A stretch of 64,000 nucleotides of DNA from Pseudomonas sp. ADAK18 (lineage in GTDB: Bacteria > Pseudomonadota > Gammaproteobacteria > Pseudomonadales > Pseudomonadaceae). Position 1 is the stretch's first letter; every line of letters begins with the position of its first letter. Both the position numbers and the translations under genes were made by a program. A model generated the notes under the pieces. It saw nothing but the letters and a program-made list of their open reading frames with translations. It searched no databases and was not told the origin of the DNA. The stretch lies in NCBI RefSeq assembly GCF_012935695.1, contig NZ_CP052859.1, positions 6,179,001 through 6,243,000 on the forward strand, read 5' to 3'. Below are positions 31,991 to 39,769 of the stretch, piece by piece.

Positions 31991-34684
31991 TCAGGCGATT
32001 GGCCCGCGCGGATAGCGTTTAAGCTTCTCAAGCAGCTCGGAGCCCGGAATGGGGCGGTCGAACAGGTAGCCCTGGCCGACGTCGCAGCGATGGCGACGCA
32101 GAAAGGCCAATTGCTCAGCCGTCTCGATTCCTTCGGCGACTACCTTGAGCTTGAGGTTGTGAGCCATGGCGATCACTGCCGAAGTGATTTCCATGTCGTC
32201 CTGGTTGTCCGGGATCTCATGGATGAAGCTGCGATCGATCTTGATGATGTCGATGGGGAATTTTTTCAAGTAGCTGAGCGACGAGTAGCCAGTGCCGAAG
32301 TCATCCATGGCCAGGGTCAGGCCGAAACTCTTCAACTGGTCCAGCTGCAGCCGGGTGTCTTCGGTGGCTTCCAGCAGCAGGCCTTCGGTCAGCTCCAGTT
32401 CCAGCAGATTGGCCGGGAGCTGTTCTTCCTTGAGGATGGTGGCAATCGAAGCCACCAGGTCCGGGTCGGAAAACTGCTTGGGCGACAGGTTGATCGCCAC
32501 CTGCAGATTGCCCATGCCGGCGGCGCTCAGCTGTTTGCTCATGCGACAGGCCTGGCGGGCGATCCATTTGCCGATGGGAATGATCAGGCCGGTTTCTTCG
32601 GCCACGCTGATGAACTGGTCCGGGCGGATCATGCCTTTTTCCGGGTGGTTCCAGCGTAGCAGCGCTTCCATGCCCAGCAATCGGCCGCTGCGCAGGCACA
32701 ATTTGGGCTGGTAGAACACGTCCAGTTCGTTCTGGGTCAGGGCGCGACGCAGGTTGTTCTCGACGAACAGTTTGTAACTGGCTTCGGCGTTCAGCGCTTC
32801 GGTAAACACCTGGACCTGGTGCTTGCCGTTGGCCTTGGCCTTGTGCAGCGCCAGACCTGCGTTGCGCATCAGGGTTTGCGGGTCGCGCCCATGCAGCGGC
32901 GCGCAGGCCAGGCCCACGGAGCCGGTGACACTGATCAGTTGGTTATCGACGAACATCGGCTTGTCGAGGGTCATCAACAGCTGGCTGGCGACCTGCTGGC
33001 CGGTCTCCAGGTCGGTGTCGTCCAGCAGCACCGCGAACTCGTTACTGGCGAAGCGCGCCAGGCTGCCACTGCTGCTCAGGCTGTTGCGCAAGCGCCGGGC
33101 CAGGCTGATCAGCAGCTTGTCACCGGTCTGGTGGCCGAGGCTGTCGTTGATCCGCTTGAAGTTGTCGATGTCCACCAGCAGCAGGCTGATAGGGGTATCG
33201 CTGTCCCGGGCAAAACGCTCATCGAGGTTGCGGATGAACGCGGGGCGGTTGCCCAGGTTGGTCAGGTTGTCGGTGTAGGCCAGGCGCTCGATGCGTTGCT
33301 GGGCCAGTTTGGTCTGAGTGATGTCTTCGTAGATACCGATGTAGTGGGTCAGCTCGCGGTTGTCGCCATAGACCTTGGAGATCGACAACTGGCCCCAATA
33401 GGGTTCGAGGTTTTTGCGGCGGCTCTTGAATTCGCCCTGCCAACTGTTGCTCTTGGCCAGGCTCGACGGCGCGTCGAACAGCAGTTCGCTGAGATTCTCC
33501 AGGGCCGGCAGCTCCGACAGCTTGTGGCCGTGGACTTCTTCGGTGCTGTACTGGGTGATCGCGGTAAAGCTGGGGTTGACGTATTCCACCACGCCGTCGC
33601 AATTGACCAGCAGAAAGGCGTTGGCGCTTTGCTCCACCGCCCGTTGGAACAAGTGCAGGGCGCTGGTGGCGGTACGGCGGTTGTGGTTGTTGATGACTTG
33701 GGCGAACTGGTCGGCCAGCTCACCGGCAAAGGCTATTTCATCGGACTGCCAGGCGCGGGTGCTGTCCCGTTGTTCCAGGCACAACACGCCGACCACCTGG
33801 CCATCGACGCGGATGCTGGCGTCGAGCATCGCGTGGACATTATTGGCCCGCAGACTTTCGGCCATTTCCCGGGTGCGAGGGTCGCGCATGGCGTTGGTGG
33901 CGTCGATGGCACGGCTAGTGTGCAGGGCTTCCAGGTAATCCGGGAAGTTGCTGGCATCAATAGGCGCTGGCAAGTGGTGTTGCTGCTCGGCGCGCTGGTA
34001 GGCGGAAATCGGTATCAGGTGCTGATCTTCCAGGTTCCAGATGCTGGCGCAGTCGATCTGATAGATGTCGCAGGCACTGCGGGTGATCAGCTCGGCGGCT
34101 TCTTGCAGCGAATTGTTGGTGCTGTAGCGCTGACGGGCCAGCAGCAGGATCAGCTCCTGTTGGGCGCGCACGCGTTCAAGATGCAGTAGCTGTTCCTGTT
34201 GTGCGCGCTGGTTGAGCTCCAGGGCGATCTGCAGGCGACTGTTCTGGTTTTCCAGGTCGGCAGCAGGCGCTGCTGGGGCAGTCCCGCTGAACAGGCCGTC
34301 AACCACCATCAGGTAGCCGCGCAACAGGTGACGGTTGTGTTGTTTGTAGGCTTCACCCAGTTCCAGCAGGCTCAGGGGGCCGTCGTGGGTGTGCAAGGTG
34401 TAGCGCACCAGGTAATGGGGGCTGACGCTCAGTTGCTGCTGGATCGCATCATGCAACTGATAGCGGGCCTGGGGTTCCATCAGGCTGGCGTAGGGCGAAC
34501 CGATCAAGGCACACAGCTCTACCGCAGGCAGGCCGAACTGGCGTTCGCAATTAGGATCTAGGTACAGCAGGGCCCAGCTTGCCTCATTAAGCCGTTCGAA
34601 ACGCAGCATACCGAGGCGCGAGGGCACCGGTAATTGCGTCACTACCTCGGCCGCCGTTCGGGCGACATCGGGTTGGCTTTTCAT
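31991..34684 (-). CDS. dipA: Cyclic-di-GMP phosphodiesterase DipA (GAF-PAS-GGDEF-EAL)
   Basis: The 897-residue regulator has an N-terminal PAS-like part, a GAF domain (~170-340), a PAS domain with PAC (~345-465), a degenerate GGDEF domain and an intact EAL domain (~640-890). The GGDEF site reads ASNEF, so it cannot make c-di-GMP and is probably a GTP sensor. EALLRW, the DDFGTGYSSLSYL loop and EGIETAEQL show an active phosphodiesterase. The P. aeruginosa orthologue drives biofilm dispersion. I chose the ATG at 34684 because it matches the family N-terminus; an ATG 14 codons upstream lacks support. Confidence 0.93.
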   Translation of the reverse strand: MKSQPDVARTAAEVVTQLPVPSRLGMLRFERLNEASWALLYLDPNCERQFGLPAVELCALIGSPYASLMEPQARYQLHDAIQQQLSVSPHYLVRYTLHTHDGPLSLLELGEAYKQHNRHLLRGYLMVVDGLFSGTAPAAPAADLENQNSRLQIALELNQRAQQEQLLHLERVRAQQELILLLARQRYSTNNSLQEAAELITRSACDIYQIDCASIWNLEDQHLIPISAYQRAEQQHHLPAPIDASNFPDYLEALHTSRAIDATNAMRDPRTREMAESLRANNVHAMLDASIRVDGQVVGVLCLEQRDSTRAWQSDEIAFAGELADQFAQVINNHNRRTATSALHLFQRAVEQSANAFLLVNCDGVVEYVNPSFTAITQYSTEEVHGHKLSELPALENLSELLFDAPSSLAKSNSWQGEFKSRRKNLEPYWGQLSISKVYGDNRELTHYIGIYEDITQTKLAQQRIERLAYTDNLTNLGNRPAFIRNLDERFARDSDTPISLLLVDIDNFKRINDSLGHQTGDKLLISLARRLRNSLSSSGSLARFASNEFAVLLDDTDLETGQQVASQLLMTLDKPMFVDNQLISVTGSVGLACAPLHGRDPQTLMRNAGLALHKAKANGKHQVQVFTEALNAEASYKLFVENNLRRALTQNELDVFYQPKLCLRSGRLLGMEALLRWNHPEKGMIRPDQFISVAEETGLIIPIGKWIARQACRMSKQLSAAGMGNLQVAINLSPKQFSDPDLVASIATILKEEQLPANLLELELTEGLLLEATEDTRLQLDQLKSFGLTLAMDDFGTGYSSLSYLKKFPIDIIKIDRSFIHEIPDNQDDMEITSAVIAMAHNLKLKVVAEGIETAEQLAFLRRHRCDVGQGYLFDRPIPGSELLEKLKRYPRGPIA

Positions 34685-34856
34685 GGGGAAACTCGCTTGG
34701 AAAAATGCGCACGGCGCTGGGCTCACGCCCTCTTTACTGTTGCCTGCGGCAAGGTTGCATCATGCGGCACGGGCTGACAAGTGAGGATGAAGGCTAAGTG
34801 CTATAAGTGTGTTATCGGCCGCGCAGGCGATTTCTGCAGCCGGGGTGATGGATGGT

Positions 34857-34960
34857 TGTAGCCGCTGCCGAGGTACGAGGCTGCGATGGGCTGCGTAGCG
34901 GCCCCCTCTCTGGCGGTCCTGCGGCCCGCATCGCAGCCTCGTACCTCGGCAGCGGCTACA
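34857..34960. repeat. ~104-base inverted repeat, family copy 2
   Basis: TGTAGCCGCTGCCGAGGTAC (left arm, 34857-34890) and CTCGGCAGCGGCTACA (right-arm end, 34960) form nearly perfect 34-base arms around the same GCGGTCCTGCGGCC-containing loop as the copy at 16202-16317. It lies between divergently oriented dipA (upstream region) and the aceF terminator. Confidence 0.85.
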
Positions 34961-34982
34961 GGGATTTGCGGGTTAAAAAATC

Positions 34983-35010
34983 TAAAAAAAGCCCCGCCAA
35001 ATTGGCGGGG
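34983..35010 (-). terminator. Rho-independent terminator after aceF
   Basis: On the minus strand CCCCGCCAATTTGGCGGGG is a perfect palindrome and is followed by CTTTTTTTA. It lies about 75 bases after the aceF stop and should end the aceEF transcript. Confidence 0.9.
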
Positions 35011-35083
35011 TTGAGGTACGAGCGTGGCGCTCGGAAATCGATGTAACCAGGCCTTCTCGGTGAAAAAGGAGGCCTGTTGAGGC

Positions 35084-36730
35084 TTACAGCAAGATGGTGC
35101 GGATGTCGTTCAACAAGCTGCTCAGGCGCTGAGTGAAGCGTGCAGCAGCGGCGCCGTTGATCACACGGTGATCGTAAGACAACGACAGCGGTAGCATCAG
35201 CTTCGGCTGGAACGCTTTACCGTCCCACACAGGCTGGATAGTCGCCTTGGATACACCGAGGATCGCCACTTCCGGCGCGTTGACGATTGGCGTGAAGCCA
35301 GTACCGCCAATGTGCCCGAGGCTGGAGATGGTGAAGCAGGCGCCCTGCATGTCGTCAGCCGTGAGCTTCTTGTCGCGGGCCTTGGCAGCCAGTGCAGCAG
35401 CTTCAGCGGCAAGCTGCAGCAGGCTCTTCTGATCAACGTTCTTGATCACAGGCACCAGCAGACCGTCCGGAGTATCGACTGCGAAGCCGATGTTCACGTA
35501 CTTCTTGCGGATGATCGCTTTGCCGCTAGGCGCCAGCGAGCTGTTGAAGTCTGGCAGTTCCTTGAGCAGGTGCGCGCAGGCTTTGAGCAGCAGTGGCAGC
35601 ACGGTCAGTTTCACGCCAGCCTTCTCGGCGACGGCTTTCTGCGCAACGCGGAAAGCTTCCAGGTCGGTAATGTCGGCCTGGTCGAACTGGGTCACGTGCG
35701 GGATGTTCAGCCAGCTGCGGTGCAAACTCGACGCGCCGATTTGCATCAGGCGGGTCATCGGCACTTCTTCGGTTTCGCCGAAGCGGCTGAAGTCCACGAC
35801 CGGGATTGGCGGGATGCCCGCACCACCGGTAGCAGCGCCGGCAGCTGGAGCTTCCTTGGCTTTCTGCATCATGGATTTGACGTAGACCTGCACGTCTTCC
35901 TTGAGCACACGACCGTGAGGACCGCTGGCAGTGACGGCGTTCAACTCGACGCCGAATTCACGGGCCAGTTGGCGCACGGCAGGGCCAGCATGAACCTTGG
36001 CACCGCTTGGTACTGGTGCAGCGGCCGGAGCCGGTGCGGCCGGAGCTTTTGCAGCAGGCGCAGGCGCGGCGGCCGGAGCAGCCTCAGCTTTGGCAACTGG
36101 AGCGGCGGCGGCAGGAGCTGCGGCAGCAGGGGCCGCAGCGCCCGCAACCTTCAGCTTGAGGATGAAGTCGCCAGTGCCGACTTCGTCTTCCAGCTTCACA
36201 GCAATGCTTTCCACCACGCCGGCAGCCGGCGATGGGATTTCCATGCTGGCCTTGTCGGACTCCAAGGTGATCAGCGACTGGTCGGCTTCGACGGTGTCGC
36301 CGACTTTGACCAGCAACTCGATGATCTTGGCCTTTCCCGACGAACCGATGTCCGGAACATGAATGTCCTGAACAGTAGCCGCAGCCGGTGCAGCGGCCGG
36401 GGCCGCAGGGGCCTCGGCAGCAGCAGGCTTTTCAGCTGGAGCTGGAGCTGGTGCAGCAGCAGCAGGAGCGGCTGGCGCAGGTGCCTCAGCAGCAGCGCCT
36501 TCGACTTCCAGCTCCAGCAGTTCGTCGCCTTCTTTCAGGCGATCGCCCAGCTTCACTTTCAGGCTTTTGACCACGCCAGCCTTGGGAGCAGGGATTTCCA
36601 TGCTCGCCTTGTCCGACTCCAGGGTCAGGATGCTCTGGTCGGCTTCGACACGGTCGCCGACCTTCACAAACAGTTCAATTACTTCACCTTCACCGCTGCC
36701 GATGTCAGGTACGCGAATGAGTTCGCTCAC
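35084..36730 (-). CDS. aceF: Pyruvate dehydrogenase E2, dihydrolipoamide acetyltransferase
   Basis: The 548-residue E2 core has two lipoyl domains with the lipoylated lysine in DKASME at Lys41 and Lys160. They are joined by long Ala-Pro linkers. An E3-binding domain follows near 245-285 (GPAVRQLAREFGVEL), then the catalytic domain with SYDHRVINGAAAARF. It transfers acetyl groups to CoA in the mitochondrial-type PDH complex. The start is GTG at 36730 with GAGGA nine bases before it; no ATG fits. It is 11 bases after aceE and co-transcribed. Confidence 0.97.
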   Translation of the reverse strand: MSELIRVPDIGSGEGEVIELFVKVGDRVEADQSILTLESDKASMEIPAPKAGVVKSLKVKLGDRLKEGDELLELEVEGAAAEAPAPAAPAAAAPAPAPAEKPAAAEAPAAPAAAPAAATVQDIHVPDIGSSGKAKIIELLVKVGDTVEADQSLITLESDKASMEIPSPAAGVVESIAVKLEDEVGTGDFILKLKVAGAAAPAAAAPAAAAPVAKAEAAPAAAPAPAAKAPAAPAPAAAPVPSGAKVHAGPAVRQLAREFGVELNAVTASGPHGRVLKEDVQVYVKSMMQKAKEAPAAGAATGGAGIPPIPVVDFSRFGETEEVPMTRLMQIGASSLHRSWLNIPHVTQFDQADITDLEAFRVAQKAVAEKAGVKLTVLPLLLKACAHLLKELPDFNSSLAPSGKAIIRKKYVNIGFAVDTPDGLLVPVIKNVDQKSLLQLAAEAAALAAKARDKKLTADDMQGACFTISSLGHIGGTGFTPIVNAPEVAILGVSKATIQPVWDGKAFQPKLMLPLSLSYDHRVINGAAAARFTQRLSSLLNDIRTILL

Positions 36731-36741
36731 AGAAAATTTCC

Positions 36742-39387
36742 TCAGCAGTCCAGTGGGTTGCGTTTTTCCGGGTTGATCCCGAACTTGACGATAGCCTCGG
36801 CCACCACCTTAGGTTCGATATCACCACGGTCAGCCAAGGCTTCCAGGGCTGCCAGCACCACGAAATGACGGTCGACTTCGAAGAAGTGACGCAGCTTCTT
36901 GCGGCTGTCACTGCGACCGAAACCGTCGGTGCCCAGGACTTTGAATTCCTTGGACGGGACCCACTGACGAATTTGTTCAGCAAACAGTTTCATGTAGTCG
37001 GTGGAGGCGATAACCGGACCTTTACGGCCAGTCAGGCACTCTTCGACGTAGCTCAGCGCAGGCTTCTGACCTGGGTGCAGACGGTTGCTGCGCTCCACGG
37101 CCAGGCCGTCGCGGCGCAGTTCGTTGAAGCTGGTAACGCTCCACACGTCAGCGCCAACGTTGAACTCTTCACGCAGGATCTTCGCCGCTTCACGTACTTC
37201 ACGCAGGATGGTGCCGGAGCCCATCAGTTGTACGTGGTGCGCCGCTTCCTTGGTGTCTTCTTCGAGCAGGTACATGCCCTTGATGATGCCTTCTTCAACA
37301 CCGGCCGGCATGGCTGGCTGCTGGTAGGACTCGTTCATCACGGTGATGTAGTAGAAAACGTCCTGCTGCTGTTCGGTCATCTTCTTCATGCCGTCCTGGA
37401 TGATCACCGCCAGCTCATAGCCGTAGGTTGGATCAAAGGTGCGGCAGTTCGGGATGGTGCCCGCCAGGATGTGGCTGTGACCGTCTTCGTGTTGCAGGCC
37501 TTCGCCGTTCAGCGTGGTCCGCCCGGCGGTGCCGCCGATCAGGAATCCACGGGTACGGCTGTCGCCGGCAGCCCAGGCCAGGTCGCCAATACGCTGGAAA
37601 CCGAACATCGAGTAGAAGATGTAGAACGGCAGCATTGGCTGGTTGTGGCTGGAGTACGAAGTACCGGCAGCGATGAAGGAGCTCATGGCGCCTGCTTCGT
37701 TGATGCCTTCTTCGAGAATCTGGCCCTTCTTGTCTTCCTTGTAGAACATCACCTGGTCTTTATCGACTGGCTCGTAGAGCTGGCCGACGGAGGAGTAGAT
37801 GCCCAACTGGCGGAACATGCCTTCCATACCGAAGGTACGGGCTTCGTCCGGGATGATCGGCACGATACGCGAGCCGATTTCCTTGTCCTTGACCAACTGC
37901 GCGAGGATCCGCACGAAGGCCATGGTGGTGGAGATTTCACGGTCGCCCGAGCCGTCCAGGATAGCCTTGAGGGTATCGAGTGGCGGAGTCGGGATGTTGA
38001 AGCTCTTGGCGCGGCGCTGTGGCACGAAACCGCCCAGTGCAGTGCGACGCTCGCTGAGGTAGCGGGCTTCGGCGCTGTTCGGCTCCGGCTTGAAGAACGG
38101 CAGGTTTTCCAGCTCTTCGTCCTTGACCGGAATGTCGAAGCGATCACGGAACAACTTCAGGCTGTCGACATCGACTTTCTTGGTGTTGTGCGCCGTGTTC
38201 TTCGCTTCGCCAGCACCGGTGCCATAACCCTTGATGGTCTTGGCCAGGATGACGGTCGGTTGTTCTTTGTGGTTGACCGCTTCGTGGTAGGCCGCATAGA
38301 CCTTGTACGGGTCGTGACCACCACGGTTGAGCTTCCAGATCTCGTCGTCGGACAGGTCTGCAACCATCGCCTTGAGTTCTGGCGAGTTGAAGAAGTGTTC
38401 ACGTACGAACGCGCCGTCTTTGGCTTTGTAGTTCTGGTACTCGCCGTCGATGACTTCGTCCATGCGACGTTGCAGGATGCCGTCGACGTCCTTGGCCAGC
38501 AGTGGGTCCCAGAAACGGCCCCAGATGACTTTGGTTACGTTCCACTGAGCACCACGGAACACGCCTTCGAGTTCCTGGATGATCTTGCCGTTGCCGCGAA
38601 CCGGGCCGTCGAGGCGCTGCAGGTTGCAGTTGATGACGAAGATCAGGTTGTCCAGCTTCTCGCGGCCGGCCAGGGAGATGGCGCCCAGGGATTCCGGCTC
38701 GTCGCACTCGCCGTCACCCAGGAAGCACCAGACTTTTTGCTTGCCTTCCGGGATGAAACCACGGGCTTCCAGGTACTTCATGAAGCGTGCCTGGTAGATC
38801 GCCTGGATTGGGCCCAGACCCATGGACACGGTCGGGAACTGCCAGAAATCAGGCATCAGCCAAGGGTGCGGGTAGGACGAAAGGCCCTGGCCGTCGACTT
38901 CCTGGCGGAAGTTGTTCATTTGTTCTTCGGTGATGCGGCCTTCCATGAACGCACGGGCGTAGACGCCTGGCGAGGTGTGGCCCTGGAAGTAGATCAGGTC
39001 GCCGCCGTGTTCTTCGGTCGGGGCCTGGAAGAAGTAGTTGAAGCCGATGTCATACAGGGTTGCGCTGGAAGCGAAGCTGGAGATGTGACCGCCCAGGTCA
39101 GAATCTTTCAAGTTCGTGCGCATAACCATCGCCATGGCGTTCCAGCGTACCAGCGAGCGAATGCGGCGTTCCATGAACAGGTCGCCAGGCATGCGTGCTT
39201 CGTGGGTAACTGGGATGGTGTTGCGGTACGGCGTGGTGATGGCGTAGGGCAGTTGCGAGCCGCTGCGGGTCGCGAGTTCGCCCATACGGGTCATCAGGTA
39301 GTGAGCACGGTCTTCGCCTTCTTTGTCGAGAACCGATTCCAGGGCGTCCAGCCATTCCTGGGTTTCGACGGGATCGAGGTCTTGCAT
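36742..39387 (-). CDS. aceE: Pyruvate dehydrogenase E1 component (homodimeric)
   Basis: The 881-residue thiamine-diphosphate enzyme decarboxylates pyruvate and reductively acetylates the E2 lipoyl arm. Conserved stretches include LGDGECDEPESLGAISLAGR with the ThDP-binding GDGE motif, GHTSPGVYARAFMEGR and YVEECLTGRKGPVIASTDY. The length is typical of the gamma-proteobacterial homodimeric E1. It forms an operon with aceF. The gap upstream towards glnE contains two palindromes likely to control it. Confidence 0.97.
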   Translation of the reverse strand: MQDLDPVETQEWLDALESVLDKEGEDRAHYLMTRMGELATRSGSQLPYAITTPYRNTIPVTHEARMPGDLFMERRIRSLVRWNAMAMVMRTNLKDSDLGGHISSFASSATLYDIGFNYFFQAPTEEHGGDLIYFQGHTSPGVYARAFMEGRITEEQMNNFRQEVDGQGLSSYPHPWLMPDFWQFPTVSMGLGPIQAIYQARFMKYLEARGFIPEGKQKVWCFLGDGECDEPESLGAISLAGREKLDNLIFVINCNLQRLDGPVRGNGKIIQELEGVFRGAQWNVTKVIWGRFWDPLLAKDVDGILQRRMDEVIDGEYQNYKAKDGAFVREHFFNSPELKAMVADLSDDEIWKLNRGGHDPYKVYAAYHEAVNHKEQPTVILAKTIKGYGTGAGEAKNTAHNTKKVDVDSLKLFRDRFDIPVKDEELENLPFFKPEPNSAEARYLSERRTALGGFVPQRRAKSFNIPTPPLDTLKAILDGSGDREISTTMAFVRILAQLVKDKEIGSRIVPIIPDEARTFGMEGMFRQLGIYSSVGQLYEPVDKDQVMFYKEDKKGQILEEGINEAGAMSSFIAAGTSYSSHNQPMLPFYIFYSMFGFQRIGDLAWAAGDSRTRGFLIGGTAGRTTLNGEGLQHEDGHSHILAGTIPNCRTFDPTYGYELAVIIQDGMKKMTEQQQDVFYYITVMNESYQQPAMPAGVEEGIIKGMYLLEEDTKEAAHHVQLMGSGTILREVREAAKILREEFNVGADVWSVTSFNELRRDGLAVERSNRLHPGQKPALSYVEECLTGRKGPVIASTDYMKLFAEQIRQWVPSKEFKVLGTDGFGRSDSRKKLRHFFEVDRHFVVLAALEALADRGDIEPKVVAEAIVKFGINPEKRNPLDC

Positions 39388-39496
39388 GGCTTGCTCCAGG
39401 GCGGAAAGGCTACCAGAATCGGTTGCCTGAGTTTGCGACTGGCCTTGTGGGCAGACGACATAAATTCTTGGATGACCGGAGGTTGCTCCGGCGTCC

Positions 39497-39563
39497 TGTA
39501 GTTTTACTACAAATCGTCGGCCATTTCAGCCTTTCGAATGTATATACGAGTAGTAAAACTACA
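39497..39563. promoter_or_regulatory. Two copies of a TGTAGTTTTACTACA palindrome upstream of aceE
   Basis: TGTAGT-TTT-ACTACA is a perfect inverted repeat at 39497-39511. A second copy on the other strand, AGTAGTAAAACTACA, lies at 39549-39563. Their centres are 52 bases apart, five helical turns. The core GTnnnAC fits the FadR/PdhR branch of GntR regulators. The rest of the 380-base gap between aceE and glnE has an AT-rich stretch and no gene. Confidence 0.6.
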
Positions 39564-39769
39564 CAAGATCGAGTTGATGACTCGGTCTGGCTGGTGAGCA
39601 TAATCGTTATTGTTGATCTTTTGCGAACAAGAAAAGGTAGAGAGTTAATGTTGCCTGCCAAAAAATATAAATTTTCAGCTATTTCTAACTTTTGTTCGAC
39701 AGTCCTTCACCGAGCGTGGTTCTTGCGTTCACAGCGACAAGCCATTTACGCGCCGATCAAGGATAGACC

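Noticed and set aside
36865-39501. An 878-codon open frame opposite aceE
   Set aside because: It mirrors the aceE coding strand in a high-GC genome, has no recognisable domain, and aceE itself is unmistakable.
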